Below the pieces are notes generated by a model. It worked only from the letters and a program-made list of their open reading frames with translations, was not told the origin of the DNA and made no database searches. This document shows positions 1 through 7,780 of a DNA stretch of 34,405 nt, in pieces. Position 1 is the stretch's first letter; the number at the start of each line of letters is the position of its first letter. Made by a program: the position numbers and the translations under genes. Source of the DNA: Bacteroidales bacterium (GTDB lineage Bacteria; Bacteroidota; Bacteroidia; Bacteroidales; Bacteroidaceae); the NCBI GenBank assembly GCA_004552195.1, contig SFPC01000012.1, positions 1-34,405 of the forward strand. The letters are read 5' to 3'.

Positions 1-150
1 GTTTTCAACAGACGTTTTCTCGCCAAGCCCAAGTGAGCAAGCTTTCTTGGGTCTTTTGGCTTAACGAAAACGTTCGTTTTCAACAGACGTTTTCTCGCCA
101 AGCCCAAGTGAGCAAGCTTTCTTGGGTCTTTTGGCTTAACGAAAACGTTC
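1..150. repeat. Two perfect 75-bp tandem copies with internal inverted repeat
   Basis: Positions 1-75 and 76-150 are identical base for base. Each copy holds nested inverted repeats: ACGTTTTC near the start pairs with GAAAACGT near the end, and CCCAAG pairs with CTTGGG around a 12-nt loop, so each copy can fold as a hairpin. The array starts at the window edge and may continue upstream. Copies abut without spacers. Function unknown. Confidence 0.95.
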
Positions 151-289
151 ACAATAATGCTCACTGAGTGGGCGATTACTGCGCTTCATTGCGACCTTAT
201 AGACTATAAACCATAAACTCTTCCACTTTAAACTGTCCAACTCTCTGCTTTCAACTCTCCTCTTTCACCCTCAACTTTAAATCCCCCAC
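151..289. other. Noncoding leader upstream of the acyltransferase
   Basis: This 139-base gap holds a short low-complexity pyrimidine-rich stretch (repeated CAACTCT and CTTTCAAC-like units) just before the ATG at 290. The same style of leader precedes the genes at 3885 and 10024. I see no clear TAnnTTTG box, tRNA or terminator here. Confidence 0.5.
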
Positions 290-847
290 ATGTTCCAAAA
301 AATCTGCCGAAAAATTCTTTTTGACCTCATGGGTTGGAAAGAAGATGTTGACCAACCCACACCCGATAAGTGCATCATTTGCATCGCCCCACACACCAGC
401 AACTGGGACTTCTTTATCGGTAAGACCTACTACACGGCGCTGGGCCGTACCTCCAACTTCCTCATGAAGAAGGAATGGTTCTTTTGGCCATTAGGCCCTA
501 TGTTTCGTCGCATGGGCGGCATTCCTGTGGAGCGGAGTCGCCACACGAGCCTCACCGACCAGCTGGCTAAACTCGCCTTGGAGTCCACACATTTCTCTTT
601 AGCCGTTACTCCCGAAGGGACACGTTCACGAAACACTGAATGGAAACGTGGTTTCTACTATATCGCCCTCAAAGCCAAACTTCCCATTCTTCTCTACGGT
701 ATAGACTTTGCCACAAAGACCATTGTCTGCAAACGCACGCTCATACCCTCCGGCGACGTTGAAACCGATATGCGCATCATTGCCGACTACTTCAAGAATT
801 TTAAAGGAAAGCATCCGGAAAATTTCGCTCTCCCCACCTTTTCATAA
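290..847 (+). CDS. PlsC-like 1-acyl-glycerol-3-phosphate / lysophospholipid acyltransferase family protein
   Basis: Predicted 185-residue membrane-associated acyltransferase that would transfer an acyl chain to a lysophospholipid or related acceptor in phospholipid or lipid synthesis. The HX4D catalytic motif is visible as His35 to Asp40 (HTSNWD), and the substrate-binding PEGTR motif is at 108-112, in the expected order and spacing for the PlsC fold. At 185 residues it is a short member of the family, with no long N-terminal membrane segment. A start at the first ATG gives a natural N-terminus. It is followed 55 bp later by an L,D-transpeptidase-like gene on the same strand, so the two may be cotranscribed. 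The exact acceptor substrate cannot be inferred. Confidence 0.85.
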   Translation: MFQKICRKILFDLMGWKEDVDQPTPDKCIICIAPHTSNWDFFIGKTYYTALGRTSNFLMKKEWFFWPLGPMFRRMGGIPVERSRHTSLTDQLAKLALESTHFSLAVTPEGTRSRNTEWKRGFYYIALKAKLPILLYGIDFATKTIVCKRTLIPSGDVETDMRIIADYFKNFKGKHPENFALPTFS

Positions 848-902
848 CCACGTTGTTCGTATACGTTCTATTGGGAGATGATATAAAAACGCCCCATCCC
901 TC

Positions 903-1544
903 ATGCCATCCAACTCCCCTATTCGCCGTCGCGTTTCCATCCTTTCGCTCTGTCTGAAATGGATTTTGCCGTTCATTCTCCTCCTTATTGCCATCCTTTG
1001 TATATGGCAGAGCTACCATGCCCCCGTCACGAAGCCCGACGAAGCCATTGCCTTACCGCTGCTGCAAAATTTGAAAAAGCAATACCACATTACTTCCGGA
1101 CACATCATCTTAGTGGATTTCAGTAAGCACAGTTGTGAAAACAGGCTCTACATCTATGCAGCCGAAACTATGCAAGTGGAATACAGCGGTGCCGTGTTGC
1201 ATGGCAATGGACGTAACAGCACGGACCAAGTGCCTGAATTTAGCAATGAGATAGGTAGTAACTGTTCAAGTGTGGGCATGTACAAAGTCGCAGAACCCGG
1301 CAGGATGCGCATTGGTTACCCCTGTCTGCACATGGACGGCTTGGACTCCACCAACAGCAATGCTCGCATACGGGGCATACTCATTCATCCCAGCATCAGA
1401 GTTTCGTTGCTTCCTTGGGAAATGAAAGGCAGAAACTTCAAACTCTCCAATTCGAGCAACGGTTGCTTTGCCGTGAGTTTGCACACATACAACAAGATAA
1501 AGAATCTTCCACGACCCATTTATCTTTTTGCCACCAAGCTCTAA
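903..1544 (+). CDS. Membrane-anchored murein L,D-transpeptidase-like protein (YkuD_2 type)
   Basis: 213-residue protein with a single hydrophobic segment at about residues 17-37, so probably anchored in the inner membrane with its domain in the periplasm. The C-terminal half carries the catalytic signature of L,D-transpeptidase-like enzymes: His162 in ILIHPS and Cys188 in SNGCF, preceded by VLHGNG near residue 98. Family knowledge points to a YkuD_2-type murein L,D-transpeptidase catalytic domain acting on peptidoglycan. Cross-linking versus another peptidoglycan modification cannot be told from sequence. It lies downstream of the acyltransferase and converges on the GH5 gene with a 51-bp gap. 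That gap has only a 5-bp hairpin (CTGAG/CTCAG at 1586-1599), overlapping the GH5 stop. Confidence 0.8.
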   Translation: MPSNSPIRRRVSILSLCLKWILPFILLLIAILCIWQSYHAPVTKPDEAIALPLLQNLKKQYHITSGHIILVDFSKHSCENRLYIYAAETMQVEYSGAVLHGNGRNSTDQVPEFSNEIGSNCSSVGMYKVAEPGRMRIGYPCLHMDGLDSTNSNARIRGILIHPSIRVSLLPWEMKGRNFKLSNSSNGCFAVSLHTYNKIKNLPRPIYLFATKL

Positions 1545-1595
1545 GAACTCTCCCCGCTGAAGAGCGCAGTCTCGACCTATATGTTCTGAGGCGGC

Positions 1596-2903
1596 TCAGT
1601 GGCCCAGTTCATCACCCATCTCCAACGCATTCTTCCTAATCAGCCGGAGCGTGGAGAGGTCATTGTCAAACACAGAATACCAGCCTTGTGGCTCATGCGG
1701 CGGATCGCACACATACTCGGCGCCCGGTTGCCACTCTTCTGCGATAGGTCGGCCCTTACCGCCCCATCCCCAAAAATTACAACCGGCCAGCGCACCACCG
1801 GTCCGACAGCTTTGCACCACCCGGCTGAACACGAAATCATAAAACGCATCGCGAGCCTGCGTATTGCTTCCCGGCTGCAAGAAATTGGCATCGCGCGGAT
1901 AACCAAACTCCTCAATAACCCACGGCTTATCCAGTCGATAAGCCATACGGTCGTGTTGTTCCAAATAAGCTTCTGTTTCAGAATAAACCCGCGCCAGTCC
2001 GTCAAACAATGCACTCCTTGCCACCCATCCCCAGTTGACGGGCCACACATGCACCGTCAGATAATCCACTGAAGGGCAGGCATGTATCTGTCGACATAGG
2101 TTTTCATCCATCAAGCACCCCACTGTTCCTTCACTGCCCACCGAAACCAAATGATTGGGGTCAAGCTGCTTAATCATGGCCGCCGTTTCTCTCACCCATG
2201 CCACAAAGCTGTCGGCATTATCCTTAGCAAACGGCCGAGGCTCATTACATAGTTGCCACGCCATGATGGCAGGGTCATCGCGGTAGGGTATGCCCGTGAG
2301 CGAGTTGCTGCGTCCTACCACTTGTTTCACAAACTCCGCATAAAGTTTCCTTGCTGCTGCATCTCGAAAGAAGTCGGCTGCATAATCCACATAACGCTGA
2401 TAACCTTCGCCCGCAGCATTGGGCGAATCGCCATGTCCCGTAGCGCGAAGGTAAAAACCAAATCCTCCGCTCCAATCCCACGAATTGGTGAGATAAATCA
2501 CAGCCACCATACCGCGTTGTTTCATCTGCACCAAGAGATAGTCCAATCCGGCCATCAATGTGTCGTTCAGCACTCCGGGCACCGGCTGAAGACACGGCTC
2601 AACGGTACGTGCATGACAGCTGCCGCCATCAGCTCCCACCAAAATACGCAAGTTGTCCACTCCCAAAGCACGTAATGAATCCAACTCGGCACACAACCGT
2701 TCGCGATTACCGCCTTGTCCCTCACTTCCCAATATGGGAGCATACCACAAGTTGGTGCCTATAAAATAGTAGGATTGAGCACTTTTTCCTTTCAGAAAAT
2801 GCGTACCGCGAACCCGCACAAAATCAGTAGCATGGCCCATTGCCACACAACAAAGGCAGCATGCCATCAGCCACCATCTAAACCTTTTAACCATCCTTGT
2901 CAT
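1596..2903 (-). CDS. Secreted glycoside hydrolase family 5 protein, probable endo-1,4-beta-mannanase
   Basis: 435-residue secreted enzyme expected to cleave beta-1,4-mannan. A signal peptide covers about residues 1-25 (basic start, hydrophobic WWLMACCLCCVAM, then GHA before the mature chain). The GH5 acid/base is Glu221 in WQLCNEPR and the nucleophile is Glu332 in VIEEFGYPR. The pattern around NLWYAP, LRILVG and HVWP resembles the mannanase subgroup (GH5_7). The gene starts 7 bp after the smpB stop, so it is probably in the smpB transcript. The start could be the ATG at 2903 or the one at 2894. Unlike most Bacteroidales mannanases, no susC/susD pair is adjacent. Substrate is inferred from motif similarity only. 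Confidence 0.85.
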   Translation of the reverse strand: MTRMVKRFRWWLMACCLCCVAMGHATDFVRVRGTHFLKGKSAQSYYFIGTNLWYAPILGSEGQGGNRERLCAELDSLRALGVDNLRILVGADGGSCHARTVEPCLQPVPGVLNDTLMAGLDYLLVQMKQRGMVAVIYLTNSWDWSGGFGFYLRATGHGDSPNAAGEGYQRYVDYAADFFRDAAARKLYAEFVKQVVGRSNSLTGIPYRDDPAIMAWQLCNEPRPFAKDNADSFVAWVRETAAMIKQLDPNHLVSVGSEGTVGCLMDENLCRQIHACPSVDYLTVHVWPVNWGWVARSALFDGLARVYSETEAYLEQHDRMAYRLDKPWVIEEFGYPRDANFLQPGSNTQARDAFYDFVFSRVVQSCRTGGALAGCNFWGWGGKGRPIAEEWQPGAEYVCDPPHEPQGWYSVFDNDLSTLRLIRKNALEMGDELGH

Positions 2904-2909
2904 AAACGT

Positions 2910-3386
2910 TTAAAAAGTCACTTTGCGCACCCGGTCCATTTCCCTTTTATCCTGTTTTTCTTTGAGCGTGGCGCGTTTGTCATAATCCTTCTTACCTCTG
3001 CAAAGCGCAATCACCACCTTGGCATATCCTTCGGGAGTGATGAACAGCTTTAGTGGAACTATTGAATAGCCCGGCGTACGGGTTTCCTGCTGCAAAGCCC
3101 TGATTTCCTTCCGGTTTAAGAGCAATTTGCGATCGCGTCTGGCAGCATGGTTGTTGTAAGAGCCCAACTCATAGGGCGCCACATACGAATTTTTCATCCA
3201 CATTTCTCCGTCTTGCACAAAGCAAAAGGTATCTACCAAACTGGCTTTGCCTGCACGGATACTTTTGATTTCCGTACCCGACAGCACAATGCCTGCCGTG
3301 TATTGGTCCACAATGAAGAAATCGTGTTCAGCCCGTTTGTTCTTGATGTTAATCCGAGATGCCGGTATTATTTTTTTCTTTTCCAT
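2910..3386 (-). CDS. smpB: SsrA-binding protein SmpB
   Basis: 158-residue cytoplasmic RNA-binding protein that delivers tmRNA to stalled ribosomes for trans-translation. Recognisable family blocks are [10 protein letters not shown] near the N-terminus, [21 protein letters not shown], the [19 protein letters not shown] block, the [13 protein letters not shown] strand and the basic C-terminal [22 protein letters not shown] tail that enters the mRNA channel. The ATG at 3386 is chosen because homologues begin close to the MEKKK segment; the longer open frame upstream runs through a repeated promoter element and is not coding. Expression probably starts from the -7 box at 3447-3454, giving a leader of roughly 55 nt. 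The GH5 gene follows at once. Confidence 0.95.
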   Translation of the reverse strand: MEKKKIIPASRINIKNKRAEHDFFIVDQYTAGIVLSGTEIKSIRAGKASLVDTFCFVQDGEMWMKNSYVAPYELGSYNNHAARRDRKLLLNRKEIRALQQETRTPGYSIVPLKLFITPEGYAKVVIALCRGKKDYDKRATLKEKQDKREMDRVRKVTF

Positions 3387-3444
3387 GTTTATCGTGATGT
3401 ACAGAAAGTGTATGTCGTTGAGTTTGGATAACAGAATTTCCAAA

Positions 3445-3547
3445 TGCAAAGATAGTGCAAGGCGAGAGAAGAATAAAAGCAAAACGACAGTTTTGATTTT
3501 TTCTTCCGAGCCGCAGCCTATCTTCGCGAAGCAAAGTAGTGCAAAGC
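3445..3547 (-). repeat. Promoter-bearing repeat element, copy A (upstream of smpB)
   Basis: About 103 bp that, read on the minus strand, is nearly identical to the sequence just upstream of ubiE (17418-17520), with only a few differences. In gene sense it carries a CTTCGCGAAG palindrome, a GCGGCTCGGAAG segment, the small inverted repeat CAAAAC-TGTC-GTTTTG and ends in TTGCACTATCTTTGCA, which contains a Bacteroidetes -7 box. The promoter end points at smpB. A shorter copy lies before the ABC-F gene (9667-9721). Confidence 0.9.
3447..3454 (-). promoter_or_regulatory. -7 box (TATCTTTG) for smpB
   Basis: On the minus strand this reads TATCTTTG, matching the Bacteroidetes -7 consensus TAnnTTTG. 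It sits about 60 bases before the smpB ATG and is the terminal part of the repeated element. No convincing TTTG -33 element at the usual spacing was seen. Confidence 0.65.
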
Positions 3548-3884
3548 CTATTTTATAAAAAGTATTAGGCCATGTCAAAGAATAAAGCCCACAATAACAG
3601 AACAATTGCTATATGACGACAACATTGACAACAACAGACAACTTTTATCTTGATTCCACAGCAGACAATAAAAAAAGGTTGTATAGGGGTGTTCTAACAA
3701 CCAACATCCGGCTCGGCCTAATAAAAATATCCCCCTTTAGTTTCCTCCACTGTAACATTTATCATACCAACGTGTATTAAGATTGAAGGTTAAAAGTTCA
3801 TGGTCGCTTCGCTCCCCGTTTAAAGTGAACTTATCAACTCTTCAACTATAAACTATCAACAATACACATCCCAAACACCACAGC
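3548..3884. other. Noncoding gap upstream of the outer membrane protein gene
   Basis: This 337-base stretch has no gene I can support. It contains a GACGACAAC motif at 3615-3623 (also at 33871-33879 and, inverted, 33970-33978) and a short inverted repeat GGTTGT/ACAACC. The 15-mer GGTCGCTTCGCTCCC at 3802-3816 is flanked by AAGTTCA/TGAACTT arms. A TCAACTCTTCAACT-type low-complexity leader lies just before the ATG at 3885. No clean -7 box was found. Confidence 0.6.
3802..3816 (+). repeat. Dispersed 15-mer GGTCGCTTCGCTCCC, copy 1
   Basis: Exact match to 13995-14009 and, on the other strand, 32300-32314. Here it lies in the loop of a small inverted repeat (AAGTTCA upstream, TGAACTT downstream) in the leader of the beta-barrel gene. 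The other two copies lie inside AGGTTAT arrays. Confidence 0.85.
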
Positions 3885-6800
3885 ATGAACCACAGGAACC
3901 CTCTCCGTCATTCCCGCGCCACGGAACAGCGCGGCAGCCTGCGCCCCGTTGCCCCCAGCCTCGCGAAGTTACTCCTCCTTCTGCTCCTCGTCTGTCCCAC
4001 AACGATGGCAGAGAAGCCGGGCGGACACTTACGCCTTTCATCTGAGGAAAAACAAAGCGAGGACAGCGTGGCACTGTGGGGATGGCCCCGCGACGCCTTC
4101 ACCATGCAGCCCGTCATCGACAGCACACGGGTGGAACTGCTCACCTTGGACAGCACGGTCATCGCCACCACCCGACCCTTCTGGGACAACTACCGGCCCA
4201 ATTCCCACTTCATCATCCCCATCGGCTTCCGCTCGGGCGAATACATCGTGCGGCTCACCCATCCACTGTACCAGACAACAACCAAGCAGTTCAAGCTGAA
4301 AGTCAGGAAGAACGAAACGAGTTACAGCATCGGCGAAATCAAAATGCGCCGCAAAACCGTCAGCCGGACGAAGCAACTGGGCGAAGCCACCGTGACGGCC
4401 ACCAAAATCAAGTTCTATACCAAGGGCGACACCCTCGTCTACAACGCCGATGCCTTCAACCTGGCCGAAGGCTCCATGCTCGATGCGCTTGTGGAACAGC
4501 TACCCGGCGTGGAACTGAAACGCGACGGGCGCATCCTGATGAACGGCAAACTGGTGGAGAGCGTGCTGCTCAACGGGAAGGACTTCTTCAAAGGTGACAA
4601 CACGGTACTGCTGGACAACCTCCCGGCCTATACCGTGAAGCACATCAAGTTCTACGACAAAACCGGCGAACGCAGCGAGGCACTGGGAATGGATCTGAAC
4701 GACAGCCGCTTTGTGATGGACGTGAACCTGAAGCGCGAATACCAAATCGGCTGGTTGGGCAACGCCGAAGTCGGCGCAGGCACGCACGACCGCCTGCTCG
4801 GCCGCCTCTTCGCCCTACGGTTCACGCCGCAGTCGCGGCTGACTTTTTACGCCAACGCCAACAACACGCACGAAAGCCGGAAGCCCGGCAGAAACGGCGA
4901 ATGGTCGCCCAGCACCATCGGTAACGGCACCAGCACCACGGAGACCGGGGGATTTGACTACTTGGTGAACGACAAAAACCACCGTTACGAGATGGAGGGT
5001 AACCTGAATGTAATCCACACGGACAACGATGCCGTGACGAAGCAGCACCGCGAAACCTTCCAAAGCGGCGGCTCCGTATTCAGCCAATCGCGCCAGACCT
5101 CCGGGGCACAAAGCACGTCGGTCACCACCAACCACAACATCCGTCTGATGTTAGGCCCCGAGAATGACAAATATGCCACGCAACTCTATCTGAAGCCGGA
5201 ATTTTCCTACCAAAAGTCCAAGAATGATGCGGACAGGCTGTCGGCTGAATTTTCCGCCAATCCTATCGGGCAAGGCGACCTGAAAAACCTCTTCAACGGC
5301 CCCAGTGCTGGCAGCGCACTGACGGGCATAGTGATAAACAAGGTACGCTCCCGTGGGCGCAGCCATTCAGAAAACCTGAGCGGAGGATTCAGCTCACAGC
5401 TTTTTTTCCATATGCCCTTCACGGGCCGGCGCATGGAACTCACCACCAAAATTCGCGCCGGCAGGCAAAGGGCACACAGCCTTGACCTCTACTCCCTGAC
5501 CTATGCCGCCACGGGTAACGAAGACCGACGCAACCGCTACTATGACAACCCGTCGGACAACGTAGAGGCCAGCATCGGTATGTCATGGGGCTATCTGCTT
5601 TTTCGCAAAGGCTTCCACGCCATCACCTTGAGACCCTCCATCGGCTACGGCTATGCACATACCCAAAAGGATAACAATCTCTATCGGTTGGACTGGCTGG
5701 AAGAAATGGCCCATGCCGACTTCGGCGCACTGCCCTCCACACGCGAAGCATTGCTTTCCTCGCTCGACCGCCCGAACAGTTATCTCAGCACGCACAGCAG
5801 CCACACCGCCAGTGCCACGGCATCCTTCTCTTACAGCTACGACCAGCGCGAACGGCGCGACAACAACGAGGTGCGCACCGCACTCTGGCGGTTGAATTTC
5901 ACGCCCGGCGTGGAGTGGAAAGCGGAAGAGCTGGATTTCAACGGACAGCAACGCGCCTGCCCTACCCGTTCGCAGCTGCTTCCGACCATGATGCTGCGGT
6001 TGGAACGCAACACGCAAGGCATGATGCACCAAATCTGGTTAGAGGGCAGCTACAGGCAGCAACAGCCTCCCCTCTTCTCCCTCCTCGGGCTGCGTTTCGA
6101 CAACGACCCGCTCCACATTAGCGTAGGCAACACCCGCCTGCGCCGGACTGCGGTTTACGACGCAGAACTTTATTATTCCTCAGACCGATGGGGACAGGAA
6201 CGGCAGCAGCGGCTTTCCGGAAAACTCAACGCCACATTCTACCGCAACGCTATCGCCACGGCCCAGCTGTACGATGCAGTGACAGGCGTGCGCACTTACC
6301 GCCCCCAGAACGTGAACGGCAATTACAGCCTCAACTTCAGCGGTAATTTCACCACGCCCATCGATGCCCGACGGCATTTTACGCTCAACCTCGGATTGGA
6401 AAACAATTTTTACCGCAACACGGACTTGCAAGCCACGGACGCACCTGTCCCGCAGCGCAGCACGGTACGCACCAACTACCTTTCCCTGCCACTGAGCTTG
6501 GAGTACAGCTACAAAAAAGTGAAGATGGGCACCAAATTCCGCATGGCGTGGCACAGTGCCCGAAGCCGCCGCGAGCATTTCCAGAACGTGAGCGGCGTGA
6601 ACCTCGATGCGGGCATTTACGGCAATGTACGTCTGCCATGGAATTGGCAACTGGCCACTGACTTCAATTACTACGCGCACCATGGCTTTGCCCATGCCGT
6701 GATGAACACGGACCATTTCGTGTGGAACGCGCAGCTCTCCAAGAGCGTGCTCAAAGGCCGCCTCGTCCTGGCCCTTGTCGGTTACGACATCCTGGGCGAC

Positions 6801-6926
6801 ATCTCGAACCTCAGCTATACCGTCAACGCACAAGGCGTAACGGAAACTTGGCGGAACGTCATCCCTCGCTACGCCATGCTACGCGCCATTTTCAAACTGA
6901 ACAAACAACCCAAGAAAAAGTACTGA
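3885..6926 (+). CDS. Large outer membrane beta-barrel protein with TonB-plug-like domain
   Basis: 1013-residue predicted outer membrane protein. A basic n-region followed by a Leu-rich core (about residues 28-36) and MAEKPG looks like a signal peptide. Residues about 75-155 form a beta-sandwich of the carboxypeptidase-regulatory-like kind. Residues about 170-270 resemble a TonB-receptor plug (GDTLVYNADAF, then LPGVELKRDGRI and LLNGKDFF). The remaining C-terminal part alternates polar and aromatic residues as in a 22-strand-type barrel (outer membrane protein beta-barrel family). No TonB box is obvious and no susD-like gene is adjacent, so transport is uncertain. The gene is visibly richer in G+C than the AT-rich DNA on either side and stands alone. 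Ligand unknown. Confidence 0.8.
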   Translation: MNHRNPLRHSRATEQRGSLRPVAPSLAKLLLLLLLVCPTTMAEKPGGHLRLSSEEKQSEDSVALWGWPRDAFTMQPVIDSTRVELLTLDSTVIATTRPFWDNYRPNSHFIIPIGFRSGEYIVRLTHPLYQTTTKQFKLKVRKNETSYSIGEIKMRRKTVSRTKQLGEATVTATKIKFYTKGDTLVYNADAFNLAEGSMLDALVEQLPGVELKRDGRILMNGKLVESVLLNGKDFFKGDNTVLLDNLPAYTVKHIKFYDKTGERSEALGMDLNDSRFVMDVNLKREYQIGWLGNAEVGAGTHDRLLGRLFALRFTPQSRLTFYANANNTHESRKPGRNGEWSPSTIGNGTSTTETGGFDYLVNDKNHRYEMEGNLNVIHTDNDAVTKQHRETFQSGGSVFSQSRQTSGAQSTSVTTNHNIRLMLGPENDKYATQLYLKPEFSYQKSKNDADRLSAEFSANPIGQGDLKNLFNGPSAGSALTGIVINKVRSRGRSHSENLSGGFSSQLFFHMPFTGRRMELTTKIRAGRQRAHSLDLYSLTYAATGNEDRRNRYYDNPSDNVEASIGMSWGYLLFRKGFHAITLRPSIGYGYAHTQKDNNLYRLDWLEEMAHADFGALPSTREALLSSLDRPNSYLSTHSSHTASATASFSYSYDQRERRDNNEVRTALWRLNFTPGVEWKAEELDFNGQQRACPTRSQLLPTMMLRLERNTQGMMHQIWLEGSYRQQQPPLFSLLGLRFDNDPLHISVGNTRLRRTAVYDAELYYSSDRWGQERQQRLSGKLNATFYRNAIATAQLYDAVTGVRTYRPQNVNGNYSLNFSGNFTTPIDARRHFTLNLGLENNFYRNTDLQATDAPVPQRSTVRTNYLSLPLSLEYSYKKVKMGTKFRMAWHSARSRREHFQNVSGVNLDAGIYGNVRLPWNWQLATDFNYYAHHGFAHAVMNTDHFVWNAQLSKSVLKGRLVLALVGYDILGDISNLSYTVNAQGVTETWRNVIPRYAMLRAIFKLNKQPKKKY

Positions 6927-6959
6927 AAACAAGATACCGCCCAAACAGGACGCACAAGT

Positions 6960-7036
6960 GCCGGACTTGTCGAAACAACTCCTTGAGTAGAAAAAACTAC
7001 TCTAGGACTTGTAAAAACAAGTCCGGCTCTCGTGAG
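6960..7036 (+). repeat. Cluster of consecutive small stem-loops downstream of the barrel gene
   Basis: Starting 33 bases after the stop at 6926, several hairpins follow in a row: GGACTTGT/ACAACTCC (6963-6982), GAGTAG/CTACTC around six A (6985-7002), and perfect GGACTTGT/ACAAGTCC around AAAA (7005-7024). A weak TCTC/GAGA pair follows at about 7028-7037. The outermost arms GCCGGACTTGT (6960-6970) and ACAAGTCCGGC (7017-7027) also pair, so the whole block can alternatively fold as one branched structure. It may end or protect the transcript, but there is no U-tract. Confidence 0.75.
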
Positions 7037-7728
7037 AACGATTCGGCGATGAGTCAAGGAGAACAAACGGATGGAGGCAGCAGAGCGATGAAATGCAAAA
7101 GTATCCAAACACCCCTATTCTTCCTTTCCTTCCTCTGATGCATTCACCATCGTACACGCGCTACTATATACGTATTTAAATCCCCCAAAAAAGTGTTCAC
7201 CCCTTCACATGATGCGTCAAATCACCTGAAATCCAACGGTTTTCAGTGTGAAGGGTTGGGGCTTTCAAGCCTTCACACCGTCTCCCAAGCATTCACACGG
7301 GATTTTTGGCAAAGAGCTTGCAAATTAACATTGTTTACCATCTGTCAGACATAGAGATTGCAAACTGTAGGGACGTGGGGTAAGAACTTACCAGAGGCTT
7401 GCCCCTATGGGGTGATGGGATGATGATGTGAAGGTTTGAAACTCCAAATGTTCACACCATTCTCCGCTGATTATCATCCGTTTTAGCACATGTTGTGAAA
7501 GAGTGAACCATTTTTCAGGGAAATAAATTACGTATATATTATGCGTACACACGGGGGGATGATGATGATGCCAGACAGTTACCATGTTTTACCAAAAGGA
7601 CAGTCGCATTTACCTACGCGTACACGGAAAATGAAACCGGGGTAATATGCCTGTCCTTCACCACCTCAGCATGACAGACTATAAATTGTAAATTGATTTA
7701 AATATAATGCTAAATTAAGATTTCCACC
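7037..7728. other. Long noncoding region rich in TTCACA/TGTGAA motifs
   Basis: No open frame here has convincing protein character. TTCAC(A/C) or its complement recurs at about 7196, 7203, 7247, 7269, 7290, 7427, 7450, 7493 and 7502. CCCTTCACA (7201-7209) and TGTGAAGGG (7247-7255) form an exact inverted repeat. GCGTACAC occurs twice (about 7542 and 7617). It may be the remains of a lost accessory gene or a protein-binding region; sequence alone does not decide. Confidence 0.5.
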
Positions 7729-7736
7729 TATATTTG
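7729..7736 (+). promoter_or_regulatory. -7 box (TATATTTG) upstream of the truncated gene
   Basis: TATATTTG matches the Bacteroidetes TAnnTTTG consensus and lies 44 bases before the ATG at 7781. The surroundings are AT-rich, as expected of a promoter in this group. It suggests that the remnant downstream was once, and may still be, transcribed. Confidence 0.6.
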
Positions 7737-7780
7737 TAGTCTGAAGTTCCATAGATAAAAAGTCTGCTAATACTCATCTT

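Noticed and set aside
1..150. Possible CRISPR array
   Set aside because: The 75-bp copies abut directly with no spacers, and no cas gene is nearby.
6927..7780. tRNA, 6S RNA or transposase remnants in the long gap
   Set aside because: No cloverleaf, no GGTTCGA arm, no conserved RNA core and no transposase motif could be seen by eye.
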